Origin: Armatimonadaceae bacterium
GTDB lineage: Bacteria > Armatimonadota > Armatimonadia > Armatimonadales > Armatimonadaceae
Reading direction: 5' to 3'
Assembly (NCBI GenBank): GCA_030447685.1
Contig: JAUJOK010000031.1
Span: forward strand, 1-61,768
Length of the DNA: 61,768 bases
This document shows, piece by piece, positions 26,606 through 37,691 of the stretch. The notes under the pieces were generated by a model that did no database searches, was not told the DNA's origin, and saw only the letters and a list, made by a program, of their open reading frames with translations. A program made the position numbers and the translations under genes. The first letter of the stretch is position 1. The number at the start of each line of letters is the position of its first letter.

Positions 26606-27520
26606 ATGAAACAGATCGCGCCGGGTGTAATCTGGCTGCCCATCAGTTTTGTCAACGTCTATCTGGTGGGGGAGCCGGGCGGGCCGTGGGCGCTGGTGGA
26701 CGCCGGGCTGCCGGGGCGGGCCGCGCAGATTCAGGCGGCGGCGGAAAAACGGTTCGGCGCGAAAGCGAGACCGGAAGCGATTGTGCTGACGCATGGGCAT
26801 TTCGATCATGCCGGCTCGGCACGCGAATTGGCGGATTTCTGGGACGTGCCGATCTATGCGCACCTGCTCGATATGCCGTTTTTGACCGGAAAGTCGCTGT
26901 TCCCGCCGCCCGACCCGACAGTGGGTGGTGCAATGGCCTTTATGAGCCGCTTCTTCCCGCCCAACGGGATGGATTTGGGGGGGCGCGTGCGGGTACTTCC
27001 CCCGGACGGGTCGGTGCCGGGACTGCTGCCGGGATGGACATGGCACCACACGCCGGGCCATTCGCCGGGGCATGTGTCTCTCTTTCGTGGCGAGGATAAA
27101 ATGTTGATCGCGGGCGATGCGCTGGCAACGGTGGACCTGGCTTCGCTTCGTCACCTCCTGACGAAAAAGCAGGAGATAGCCGTGCCCCCGACGCCGGTAA
27201 CATGCGACTGGGTGGCGGCGCGGCGTTCGCTGGCGCACCTGGCGACGCTTCGGCCCTATACGGTTGCTGCCGGGCACGGGGTTCCCTTATCCGGGGCGCA
27301 GGTGGCGGGGGACCTGGAGCTATTTGCCGAAGAGTTTGAGATACCGCGTCATGGCCGGTATGTGTCCGAACCGGCGCGCACGGACGAGACGGGTATTGTT
27401 TTCCTGCCGCCGCCCGCATCCGATCCGCTGAAAAAGGCGGCTGTGAGTGTGGGAATCGTCACGCTGGCGGGGCTTGCTCTGACACTGGCCGCGCGAAATA
27501 GACGGGAATCCGGTGACTGA
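26606..27520 (+). CDS. MBL-fold metallohydrolase with C-terminal membrane helix
   Basis: A 304-residue metallo-beta-lactamase-fold protein. The metal motif THGHFDHAG is near residues 60-68, with a further His in HTPGHSPGHVSLF and an Asp in AGDALATVD. A hydrophobic C-terminal helix (AAVSVGIVTLAGLALTLA) could anchor it. Substrate unknown. I start at the ATG at 26606 (MKQIAPGVIWLPI) because the ORF upstream to 26528 is translated repeat element. It overlaps the next gene by 8 bases, so they are coupled. Confidence 0.87.
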   Translation: MKQIAPGVIWLPISFVNVYLVGEPGGPWALVDAGLPGRAAQIQAAAEKRFGAKARPEAIVLTHGHFDHAGSARELADFWDVPIYAHLLDMPFLTGKSLFPPPDPTVGGAMAFMSRFFPPNGMDLGGRVRVLPPDGSVPGLLPGWTWHHTPGHSPGHVSLFRGEDKMLIAGDALATVDLASLRHLLTKKQEIAVPPTPVTCDWVAARRSLAHLATLRPYTVAAGHGVPLSGAQVAGDLELFAEEFEIPRHGRYVSEPARTDETGIVFLPPPASDPLKKAAVSVGIVTLAGLALTLAARNRRESGD

Positions 27521-28198
27521 CGATCCGGCAGGCCAGCAGCGTCGGCGGGCGGTGGCGGCGGCTCTGTATCGTCCCGAAACGGCGAAGCTGATTATTCTGG
27601 GAGAAGCGCCGCCGCCCGACCGGTTCTTTTATTTCGGTGATTCGCTGTTCTTTCGCTATACGCAGCGAGCGCTGGGTACGCTGTTGCCGGAGGCGGAGCA
27701 AGACGATCCCGCCTGGTTTCTGATCTGGTTTCGCGCTATGGGCGGCTGGCGCATCGATGTGTGCGAGATGCCCCGCGCCGCGCGACGAAGGGCGGCGCGG
27801 ACGATGTATCGGATTGCCTGTCCGCTTTTGAGAAGCGATGGAAAGCGCAGACGCGCGACCCGGAGGCGCTGGTAATCGTCTCGCCGAAGCGGCTGGTGGC
27901 CGCGCTGCCGGATTTCGTGCGCGCGGACGTGACGGCGTCCGTACCGCCGCCGGGCCAGTGGAACGCGCACCGCGAAGCGTTCCTGCGCGATCTGCCCGCT
28001 CTGGTGGAGCGGCACCTGGGGCGCGAAGCGGCACAAACGGCGGCGAAGGGCGTAGACTCGGACGATGCCGCGCTGGATTTTGAGGTTGTTCGAGCCTGCG
28101 CCGAGGGTGCGCCGGACACGGAGATTCGCCGCCTCGTCCGGGGCCATCCCCGTGAAGCGGAGTTGTGCGCCGCGCTGAGCAGCGGTAGCACGTCTTAG
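27513..28198 (+). CDS. uncharacterised protein, possibly uracil-DNA-glycosylase fold (one frameshift)
   Basis: GTG start at 27513 overlaps the MBL gene. The first part reads TAKLIILGEAPPPDRFFYFG and GGWRIDVCEMPR; a shift near 27780 leads to DDVSDCLSAFEKRWKAQ, ALVIVSPKRLVAALPD and VPPPGQWNAHREAFLRDL. GEAPP at the end of the first strand, the FYF pair and a late strand ending in PPPG-N recall uracil-DNA-glycosylase-like proteins, but the motif match is weak. The two halves together make about 228 residues with consistent codon use, so a single-base error is likely rather than a pseudogene. Confidence 0.6.
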
Positions 28199-28225
28199 CG
28201 ATGATTTAACGGAGAAACGACAATA

Positions 28226-28753
28226 ATGCCGGTTATGACGACAGCAACAGGAGGGCCGCGCGTGCAGGAACAGCACACTATCACGGTTCTGGTGGACAAC
28301 AAGCCCGGAGTTCTCGCCCGCGTTTCGGGACTTTTCGCGCGGCGTGGCTACAACATCGAGTCGCTTGCGGTTTCCATTACGGAAAACCCGGCAATTTCGC
28401 GCATGACCATCGTCGTCGCAGGCGACACGGATGTTCTGGAGCAGATTACCAAGCAACTCCACAAGCTGATCGATACCCTCAAAGTGGTGGACTACCTGGA
28501 TACGCCCATGCTGGAGCGCGAGCTTGCCCTGGTCAAAGTCACTGCCGAGCCGGGTCAGCGCGCCGAGCTGATGCAGCTTATCGAGATTTTCCGAGGGCGG
28601 GTAATCGACGTTGCGGAAAAGACGTTCGTGGTTGAAGTAACCGGCTCCGGTGACAAGATCGACGCTTTCGAGAAGCAGATGGAATCGTTCGGTGTCCGCG
28701 AGCTTGTCCGCACGGGCCGTATCGCCATGATGCGCGGCCCCCGCACGGTGTAA
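28226..28753 (+). CDS. ilvN: acetolactate synthase, small regulatory subunit
   Basis: Regulatory subunit giving valine feedback to IlvB. The 175-residue protein starts with an ACT domain (HTITVLVDNKPGVLARVSGL, FARRGYNIESLAV) and continues with the usual C-terminal dimerisation domain (LALVKVTAEPGQRAELMQL, GRVIDV). The first 14 residues are a short extension. GGAGAAACGA precedes the ATG. Belongs to the same plus-strand run as ilvB and ilvC. It is also called ilvH in other genomes. Confidence 0.95.
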   Translation: MPVMTTATGGPRVQEQHTITVLVDNKPGVLARVSGLFARRGYNIESLAVSITENPAISRMTIVVAGDTDVLEQITKQLHKLIDTLKVVDYLDTPMLERELALVKVTAEPGQRAELMQLIEIFRGRVIDVAEKTFVVEVTGSGDKIDAFEKQMESFGVRELVRTGRIAMMRGPRTV

Positions 28754-28760
28754 TGATGCT

Positions 28761-28840
28761 GTCACGCCCTCACCCCCGGCCCCTTTCCCAGAATTTGGGA
28801 GAGCACCTCGGCAGACCGAGTGTGGGGGTGAGGGCGTGAC
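28761..28840. repeat. palindromic element with perfect 17-bp ends
   Basis: GTCACGCCCTCACCCCC (28761-28777) and its exact reverse complement at 28824-28840 enclose 46 bases that contain a second small palindrome (CCCAGAATTTGGG). The GTG start codon of the next gene (28836) lies inside the right arm. Confidence 0.92.
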
Positions 28841-29186
28841 CGAATTCATTACCGAGGCGCAGGCGAACGCGCTGTTCTGGGCGGTGCTTCTGGCGGGCTT
28901 GATTGCCGGGCCGCTGGCCGCCGTCATCGCCCGCCGCCGGGGCGAGGATGCGCTTCTGGCGGGCCTGCTGGTCGGCGGGCCGCCCGTCCTGCTGTTTGTG
29001 ATGTGGCGTGTCTACAACGCTATCACGGAGCGACTGGGGCTGGATACGGTCGTCAACCTGCTGGTCAACCTGGCTTTATTTGTGATTGTCGGCGGCGCGT
29101 GCGGTGTTACCTGGGCCTATCTGATCGCGCGGCGGCGCGTTCCGGAAGCCTTGAAAAACGAGGAACCGGGGGAGCCGCTTCCGTAA
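28836..29186 (+). CDS. small integral membrane protein (three helices), uncharacterised
   Basis: A 116-residue protein with hydrophobic segments near residues 12-30, 42-58 and 72-96, and basic Arg clusters (IARRRGED, IARRRVPEA) on one side. The family is not recognised. Its GTG start sits within the right arm of a palindromic repeat, and no good ribosome site is visible upstream apart from the G-rich arm itself. It follows ilvN in the same direction. Confidence 0.65.
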   Translation: MTEFITEAQANALFWAVLLAGLIAGPLAAVIARRRGEDALLAGLLVGGPPVLLFVMWRVYNAITERLGLDTVVNLLVNLALFVIVGGACGVTWAYLIARRRVPEALKNEEPGEPLP

Positions 29187-29205
29187 AGGGTGCGAGGAGG
29201 TTCGC

Positions 29206-29577
29206 ATGCTGGACAGGCTGAACGGGTCACTGGGTGAACTGGTTCCGAAGCTGCGCGATTTGCAGCGATTGCTGGCGGCGGAGGCCACTTCTTCACCAAT
29301 TGTGGAACTTGATCTCACCCCGTCCGCGCGGATTTGGGGCGAAGTTTTATTGGGTGTCGTAGGTGCGGTGGACGAGGCAGCAAGCCATCTACGCCAGGAA
29401 CTGCTTGCTGGTACCGCGACCGAGCCTCGCCAGGATACTCCACCCGGCGGGAACCCTGAGTCGGGCGACGATGGCGGTGCGGCGGTCGGGGCAGGCGTTC
29501 ACGGGCCGACCCCGCGCCGAGGGCCGGGAGCGGCGCGGCGCTTTGAAGAATCGGACGAGCCGCCGCGAAATCCATAG
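29206..29577 (+). CDS. small hypothetical protein
   Basis: 123 residues. The first 70 form a helical domain (LGELVPKLRDLQRLLAAEAT, VVGAVDEAASHLRQELLAG); the rest is Gly/Pro/Arg-rich and probably disordered. AGGAGG lies 6 bases before the ATG, a strong ribosome site. I do not recognise a family. It precedes the sigma factor gene by 29 bases and may be part of its operon. Confidence 0.6.
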   Translation: MLDRLNGSLGELVPKLRDLQRLLAAEATSSPIVELDLTPSARIWGEVLLGVVGAVDEAASHLRQELLAGTATEPRQDTPPGGNPESGDDGGAAVGAGVHGPTPRRGPGAARRFEESDEPPRNP

Positions 29578-29606
29578 CGTGTCTTATTGAACCGGGAGAT
29601 GCGACC

Positions 29607-30209
29607 ATGCCGGAGCAGCCGGACGAAGACCGCAATTTGTCATTCGAGCAGATTCACAAGAAGTATGAGACGAAGATTCACAATCTCATTCTGAGTCTCG
29701 TTGGGAATCGTGAAACCGCCGAAGACCTGACGGTCGAAACGTTCGTCAATGCCTACCGCGCCTGGGATCGCTTTCGCGATACGAACGTTTCTGTATCCGC
29801 CTGGCTGCACGCGATTGCCGTCAACAACTGCAAAAACCGCTTTCAGCAAAACGACCGGCGGCGCGGAGCGGTGGGTGTGGAGCGTCCAGGAACCTACGAC
29901 CCGTTGCAGGGCTTGTCTTCTGCGGCGGATGAGACCGAATTGGAACGGAAACTGGTCGCACTGGAGCGTGACCTCGGCCTGCGGCCAAAGGAAGATATTG
30001 ATGAGGCGGAGCAGCGGGCGCGGATACAAAGGGCAATAGCGGCGCTGCCGCCGGAGTATCGAACGGTCCTCGAACTTTGCGAAAACGAAGACAAGAGCTA
30101 CGAAGAGATAGCGCGTATCCTTGACCTTACCGTGCCAGCAGTGAAGACGCGGCTGCACCGGGCGCGGACTATGGTACGTCGTATCTTGAATTTAGGGCCG
30201 TTGAATTAG
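29607..30209 (+). CDS. ECF-type RNA polymerase sigma factor
   Basis: A 200-residue sigma factor with region 2 near residues 13-85 (FEQIHKKYETKIHNLILSLV, ETAEDLTVETFVNAYRAWD) and region 4 near 140-195 (RIQRAIAALPPEYRTVLEL, SYEEIARILDLTVPAVKTRL). The linker of about 55 residues is longer than usual. No anti-sigma gene is evident beside it; the small protein upstream has no membrane segment. Its place within the branched-chain amino acid cluster is unusual. Confidence 0.92.
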   Translation: MPEQPDEDRNLSFEQIHKKYETKIHNLILSLVGNRETAEDLTVETFVNAYRAWDRFRDTNVSVSAWLHAIAVNNCKNRFQQNDRRRGAVGVERPGTYDPLQGLSSAADETELERKLVALERDLGLRPKEDIDEAEQRARIQRAIAALPPEYRTVLELCENEDKSYEEIARILDLTVPAVKTRLHRARTMVRRILNLGPLN

Positions 30210-30249
30210 CTGGTTGAGGCTTGTCCCGAACGGCAATGAGGACGGATGA

Positions 30250-30975
30250 ATGGATTGGGAAATCTGGCAGAACCCGGAGGTCGTGGCGCGGTTCACGGCG
30301 CGGCGGCGCGGTGGACTGCTGGGCGGTGATATCCAGTTAGAAACGATGCTGCGCCTGCTCAGCGTCATCGAGAAGCCGGAACTGACCGTGCTCGACCTGG
30401 GCTGCGGTGACGGCATTCTGCTGGAAACGATTCTGGCCGCTTTTCCGGACGCGCGCTGCGTCGGCTTGGACGGCTCGAAGGCGATGCTGGAGAAGGCGGC
30501 GGCGCGGCTGGCGGGGCGCGGCGTCTACTTTACCAGGGTGGACTTCAACGACCCGGACTGGACGGAGATGCTGCCGGTGCAGGCGTTCGATGCGGTCGTG
30601 TCCGGCTTCGCCATCCATCACAGCGAGGACGCGCGCAAGCGGGAACTGTATGCGGAAATATTCGGCCTGCTGACACCCGGCGGCGTTTTTGTCAATATCG
30701 AGCATGTTGCCAGCGCAACGCCGCTCGGCGAGGCATTCTTTGAGACGGCCTATGCGGAGAACCTCGCCCGTTTCCGACAGGAGGCAGGCGAGCCGGTGAC
30801 GCTGGAACAGGTGATGGACGAGTTGTGGGCGCGGCCCGACAAATCTGCCAACCGTCTCGCGCCGGTCGAAACGCAGCTTGCCTGGCTGCGCGAAATCGGT
30901 TACGCGGGTGTAGACTGCTACTGGAAGCATTTTGAACTGGCGGTGCTGGCCGGTTACAAGGCGGATGTTCTTTGA
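30250..30975 (+). CDS. SAM-dependent methyltransferase, class I
   Basis: A 241-residue methyltransferase with motif I VLDLGCGDGILLE near residues 46-58, the acidic VGLDGSKAML after strand 2, FDAVVSGFAIHH as motif IV and LTPGGVFVNIEH. Substrate unknown. The ATG at 30250 is chosen because the protein opens like family members (WEIWQNPEVVARF). It ends one base into the next gene: TTGA joins the two. Confidence 0.88.
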   Translation: MDWEIWQNPEVVARFTARRRGGLLGGDIQLETMLRLLSVIEKPELTVLDLGCGDGILLETILAAFPDARCVGLDGSKAMLEKAAARLAGRGVYFTRVDFNDPDWTEMLPVQAFDAVVSGFAIHHSEDARKRELYAEIFGLLTPGGVFVNIEHVASATPLGEAFFETAYAENLARFRQEAGEPVTLEQVMDELWARPDKSANRLAPVETQLAWLREIGYAGVDCYWKHFELAVLAGYKADVL

Positions 30976-31478
30976 CGCCTCTGCGGACGGAACGCTTGAC
31001 ACTGGTGCCGTTTTCAGTGGAACTGGCGGAGGCGGCGCTGCGGAGCCGGGCGGATGTGGAATCGCTGCTGGAGGCGCGGGTGCCGGAGGAGTGGCCGGGG
31101 CCGGGTTTCGAGGAGATTCTGCCGCTGGTCGCGCAATGGCTGCGGGACGACCCGTTGCTGCGCGATTGGATTCGTATTATCGTCCATACGGCGGATAAAA
31201 CGGCCATCGGCGGAATCGGAACCGGTGGGCGGCCCGACGCCGACGGGACGGTGGAAATCGGCTACAATATCATCCCGTCCTACCAGCGGCGCGGATACGG
31301 CTATGAGGCGGTAAGCGCCTATGTGGACTGGGCCTTTACGCAGCCGGGTCTGCGGCGAATTATCGCAAACTGTGCAAGCGATAACACCGCTTCAATGCGG
31401 ATTCTGCAAAAGGCCGGGATGCGGCAGTGGAGCTACGAGGGCAGCCTGCTGCACTGGGAATTGACGAAACAACAGTAG
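30972..31478 (+). CDS. GNAT family N-acetyltransferase
   Basis: A 168-residue acetyltransferase of the RimJ/RimL type. It starts MTPLRTERLTLVPFS, and the acetyl-CoA loop is YQRRGYGYEAVSAYVDWAF, with CASDNTASMRILQKAGM near the end. The TTG start overlaps the methyltransferase stop by 4 bases, implying coupling. Acceptor unknown. Confidence 0.88.
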   Translation: MTPLRTERLTLVPFSVELAEAALRSRADVESLLEARVPEEWPGPGFEEILPLVAQWLRDDPLLRDWIRIIVHTADKTAIGGIGTGGRPDADGTVEIGYNIIPSYQRRGYGYEAVSAYVDWAFTQPGLRRIIANCASDNTASMRILQKAGMRQWSYEGSLLHWELTKQQ

Positions 31479-31510
31479 CTCTTATTAAAGAATGACAAGG
31501 AGTGAGTTGA

Positions 31511-32842
<1,332 letters not shown>

Positions 32843-32853
<11 letters not shown>

Positions 32854-32964
32854 ACGACCCGTCTGGTGAAGGCAACCGTCCTCACGGACGGAAAAGCATT
32901 TGGGTAAGGTCGAGTGCGTCCGGCAGGACGCCCGCCTTTTTCTGCCGGGTCGTTTATCGGCCCG
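32843..32964 (+). promoter_or_regulatory. structured element upstream of leuA (19-bp inverted repeat with inner hairpins)
   Basis: CGGGCCGATAAACGACCCG (32843-32861) is exactly complementary to 32946-32964. Inside are two hairpins: CCGTCC-TCAC-GGACGG (32876-32891) and GCGTCC-GGCA-GGACGC (32916-32931), the second followed by CCGCC and five T. It could be a leader RNA or attenuator for leuA, or a small mobile palindrome. Confidence 0.6.
32916..32941 (+). terminator. possible attenuator/terminator before leuA
   Basis: A 6-bp perfect stem with a 4-base loop followed 5 bases later by TTTTT. Short, and only 41 bases before the leuA ATG. Confidence 0.45.
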
Positions 32965-32981
32965 TGCAGCAAGGTCAAACT

Positions 32982-34541
32982 ATGAGCACACGGATACAGA
33001 TATTTGATACCACGCTGCGCGACGGCGAGCAGTCGCCGGGCGCGAGCCTGCACATCGAGGAAAAGCTGGAGATCGCCCGGCAGTTGGAGCGGCTCGGCGT
33101 GGACATCATCGAGGCGGGCTTTCCCATCTCGTCGCCGGGGGATTTCGAGGCGGTTCGCCGTATCGCCGCCACCGTCGAGAACGCCACCGTCTGCGGGCTG
33201 ACGCGCGCCGTGCAGAAGGACATCGATGTGGCCTGGGATGCGCTCAAGGGGGCGAAGCGCCCACGCATCCACACCGGCCTGGGCGTCTCCGAAAGCCACC
33301 TGAAGCACAAACTGCGCAAAACTCCGGACGAGGCGCTGGAGATCGGCGTTCGCGCGGTCGCCTACGCAAAGTCGCTCGGCTGCGAGGACATCGAATACTT
33401 TACCGAGGACGCGGGCCGCGCCGACCCGGTGTACCTGTATCGCGTGATCGAAGCGGTCATTAACGCCGGGGCGACGGTTATCAACGTGCCGGACACCACC
33501 GGCTACACCTACCCCGAAGAGTATGGCGCGCTGATTCGCGGCATCATGGAGAACGTCCCGAACATCGACAAGGCCGTTGTCAGTGCGCACTGCCACAACG
33601 ACTTGGGGATGGCGACCGCCAATTCGCTCGCCGCCGTCCGCAACGGCGCGCGGCAGGTCGAATGCACCATCAACGGTATCGGCGAGCGCGCGGGCAATAC
33701 ATCGCTGGAAGAGGTCGTGATGGCGCTGCACACGCGGCGCGACTACTTCGCCGCCGAGACGAATATCGTTACCACCGAGATTTATAAAACGTCGCGTCTC
33801 GTTTCCAACCTCACCGGCATTCTGGTGCAGCCGAACAAGGCCATTGTCGGGGCCAACGCCTTCGCGCACTCGTCGGGTATCCATCAGGACGGCGTTTTGA
33901 AGGAGCGCACGACGTACGAGATTATCGACCCGAAGGATGTGGGCATCAACGAGTCCAAGATCATCCTGTCGCCGCGCTCCGGTCGGCACGGCGTCCGTCA
34001 CCGTCTTCAGGAACTCGGCCACGCCTTCACCGACGACGAGCAGTTCGAGAAGGTGTACCAGCGTTTCCTGGGCGTCGCTGACAAGAAGAAAATGGTCTAC
34101 GACGAGGATTTGGAGGCGCTCGCGACCGATGAGGCGCGGCAGGTGCCGCAGACGTATGAGTTAGTTCAGCTTCAGGTAACCTGCGGCGACCAGGCGATGC
34201 CGACCGCGACCGTCAAGCTGCGCCACGAGAACCGCGCCATCCTGCTGGACGCCGACACTGGCAACGGCCCGGTGGACGCCGTTTATCGCGCCATCAACCG
34301 CATCGTGCGCGTGCCGAACGAACTGATAGAAATATCGCTGCAATCCGTCACCGAGGGCACGGACGCCCAGGCCGAGGTGACGATTCGTGTCCGCTCCGGC
34401 GAAGACATCTATTCCGGCCACGCCGCCCATACGGATATTATCGTCGCCGCCACCAAAGCCTACCTGAACGCGCTGAACAAACTTCTCAACAAGGCCCCGG
34501 CGCGGCGCGATCAGCCGGTGCTGGAAGCGCGGGTAGTATAG
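32982..34541 (+). CDS. leuA: 2-isopropylmalate synthase
   Basis: First committed step of leucine synthesis: condenses acetyl-CoA with 2-oxoisovalerate. 519 residues. The catalytic barrel begins [18 protein letters not shown], metal ligands are in [19 protein letters not shown], and [13 protein letters not shown] and [11 protein letters not shown] follow. The C-terminal leucine-binding regulatory domain is present ([27 protein letters not shown]). The ATG at 32982 is preferred to the in-frame GTG at 32964, which lies in the inverted repeat. Confidence 0.97.
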   Translation: MSTRIQIFDTTLRDGEQSPGASLHIEEKLEIARQLERLGVDIIEAGFPISSPGDFEAVRRIAATVENATVCGLTRAVQKDIDVAWDALKGAKRPRIHTGLGVSESHLKHKLRKTPDEALEIGVRAVAYAKSLGCEDIEYFTEDAGRADPVYLYRVIEAVINAGATVINVPDTTGYTYPEEYGALIRGIMENVPNIDKAVVSAHCHNDLGMATANSLAAVRNGARQVECTINGIGERAGNTSLEEVVMALHTRRDYFAAETNIVTTEIYKTSRLVSNLTGILVQPNKAIVGANAFAHSSGIHQDGVLKERTTYEIIDPKDVGINESKIILSPRSGRHGVRHRLQELGHAFTDDEQFEKVYQRFLGVADKKKMVYDEDLEALATDEARQVPQTYELVQLQVTCGDQAMPTATVKLRHENRAILLDADTGNGPVDAVYRAINRIVRVPNELIEISLQSVTEGTDAQAEVTIRVRSGEDIYSGHAAHTDIIVAATKAYLNALNKLLNKAPARRDQPVLEARVV

Positions 34542-34558
34542 CCCCAGGGGAGAAAACC

Positions 34559-34907
34559 ATGGATCAAGTTCCTGTGCTGGGTATCGAGGAGATCGTCTTC
34601 GAGGTTGAAGACCTGGAGCGCTCCATCGCCTTTTACCAGGACGTTATCGGCTTGCGCCTTCATTCGCGCGGGCTGGAAGAAGCCTGGTTCCGCGCCGGGG
34701 AACAGTGGCTCGCCATATTCCAGAAAGGCCGAGCAGGCGGGGAGCCCTTTGCCTTGCGTATCGCCGAGGAAGACCGAGAGCGCGACCGACAGCAGATCGA
34801 GCCGCAGGGCTTCCAGACGGGAGACGCTGGACTACTCCGGCGGCTCGTCCGTCTACGTCTGCGACCCCGACGGTCACAAAATCGAACTGCACGGCAAGCG
34901 CGAGTAG
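34559..34907 (+). CDS. VOC (glyoxalase/bleomycin-resistance) family protein, one frameshift
   Basis: ATG at 34559 opens VLGIEEIVFEVEDLERSIAF and YQDVIGLRLHSRG, the first VOC beta-alpha unit. After about residue 85 the frame moves and ends ETLDYSGGSSVYVCDPDGHK IELHG, the normal last strands with DPDGHKIEL. A segment around LRIAEEDRERD looks shortened. Family members bind a metal and vary widely in function. 17 bases after leuA. Confidence 0.75.
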
Positions 34908-34910
34908 ACC

Positions 34911-35053
34911 CCCGTCCCTAAAGGAACGGTCTGCCAGGGGAAGAAAAAGCCCCATAAATGGGACTGGCAAGTGGGCAAAGTCTGCGCCGATGAATCATCA
35001 GCCTCCTTCAAGGGGCTTCTCTGGCTGAAACAGCCCGTTCCTTTAGGGACGGG
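34911..35053. repeat. composite inverted-repeat element, second type
   Basis: CCCGTCCCTAAAGGAACGG (34911-34929) and its exact reverse complement (35035-35053) flank 105 bases with a nested imperfect repeat (CCAGGGGAAG against CTTCTCTGG). A related single hairpin lies at 44218-44245. Confidence 0.88.
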
Positions 35054-35089
35054 CAATGGTGGGCTATTAGCAGGCAGGGAAAGCGCGGG

Positions 35090-35467
35090 TGAAACATGGC
35101 GGATTAACCTTCTGTTGCGGCTATACGCGGAAGTTGCCGACGGTAAGGAAACCGAGCAACTGACGCAAGCTATTTTGCCGGTAATTGAGAAACAGGCTCA
35201 GGTACAAGAGCAGGTAATCGAGCCGTATTGGAAGATTCCTGGCTACTACGGTATCGCCCTGCATTTGACGCCAAAAGCAGATTCGAAAAAACGGTTTTTG
35301 ACAATTTGGTCGCTTTATCTCCGTCGGGCTGGGAGTTGATGGGTTCTTCAACACAACCGGAAGCTATTTGGAACCCGTTGCCGGGAGTTATATTCTTAGC
35401 CCCGGAAATAAGATGGGCACATTTAGAACTGTGGTACTCACCATCAAACGATAAACTGGATGGGTAG
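35090..35467 (+). CDS. hypothetical protein, frame-disrupted
   Basis: One frame reads NLLLRLYAEVADGKETEQLT, then VIEKQAQVQEQVIEPYWKIP and GYYGI. A second frame, from about 35262, continues FDAKSRFEKTVFDNLVALSP, SGWELMGSS and EIRWAHLELWYSPSNDKLDG to the stop at 35467. Together about 120 residues. The ATG GCG GAT at 35095 runs straight into TAA, so another shift near the start is likely. I do not recognise a family. Lower GC than its neighbours and next to an Uma2 gene, which suggests an accessory insertion. Confidence 0.5.
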
Positions 35468-35490
35468 GGGAAGCGAAAGAGGCGTAGAAC

Positions 35491-36066
35491 ATGGCAGTGG
35501 AAACAGCCCAACGACTGACGCCGGAGGAGTATCTGGAGCGGGAGCGGCGCGCGGAGTTCAAAGCGAGTACCGCGACGGCGAACTGCTGGCGATGGCCGGA
35601 GCATCGCGCAACCACAACCGCATAACTCCAGCCTGACGCGGGAACTGGGTGGGCAGTTGAAGGGCAGGCCCTGCGACGTTTTCACCAGCGATATGCGGAC
35701 GCGGGTCACGCCGTCACGGTATGCCTACCCGGATGTTCTGGTGGTGTGCGGGGAGCCGGAATTTCTGGACGAGGCAGAAGACGTGGTGACGAACCCTGCT
35801 GTCATCTTTGAGGTTCTTTCTGAAAGTACGGAAGCCTATGACCGGGGCGAGAAGTTCGCCGGGTATCAGCAGCGCGAGTCGCTTCAGGAATACGTGCTGG
35901 TGGCGCAGGATCGGGTTTTGTGTGGAACACTATCGGCGGCAGGAGAACGGCGTCTGGCTGTATGAGCTGCTTAGACAGGCCCGATGCACGGCTGCGGCTG
36001 GCATCGATTGGCTGTGAGGTCGCGCTTTCGGACATCTATTACCGCGTGAGCCTGCCGAATACATGA
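35491..36066 (+). CDS. Uma2 family (DUF820) endonuclease-like protein, frame-disrupted
   Basis: Pieces in three frames assemble in order: MAVETAQRLTPEEYLERERR, YRDGELLAMAGASRNHNRI, LTRELGGQLKGRPCDVFTSD, YAYPDVLVVCGEPEFLDE, VLSESTEAYDRGEKFAGYQ and SLQEYVLVAQDRV, EHYRRQENGVW, then GCEVALSDIYYRVSLPNT before TGA. This is the full PD-(D/E)XK-like Uma2 fold with its YPDV, E and EYxLV motifs. At least four single-base shifts separate the pieces. Uma2 genes are abundant in cyanobacteria and related GC-rich phyla; function unknown, possibly nuclease. Confidence 0.8.
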
Positions 36067-36073
36067 GGAAGAC

Positions 36074-37512
<1,439 letters not shown>

Positions 37513-37515
<3 letters not shown>

Positions 37516-37657
37516 CCTCTCCCCCAGCCCCCTCCCCTAAAGGGAAGGGGGAGCCTGTAAAATGGGAGGCCCTGCAAAGTCCAGCACCTTTGCAGAAGGG
37601 TCTGTACTCCTGGCACACACCCTTCCCTTTAGGGGAGGGCTGGGGGAGAGGTCGGAC
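37513..37657. repeat. composite inverted-repeat element (MITE-like), copy 2
   Basis: Left arm CCTCTCCCCCAGCCCCCTCC and right arm reverse complementary over about 27 bases, with an inner segment carrying TTTGCAGAAGG and CCTGGCA as in copy 1 at 26451. Separates glnB from cimA. Confidence 0.88.
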
Positions 37658-37691
37658 GGGAGAGACCGGACGAGACTAAGGAAGGGTAAAT

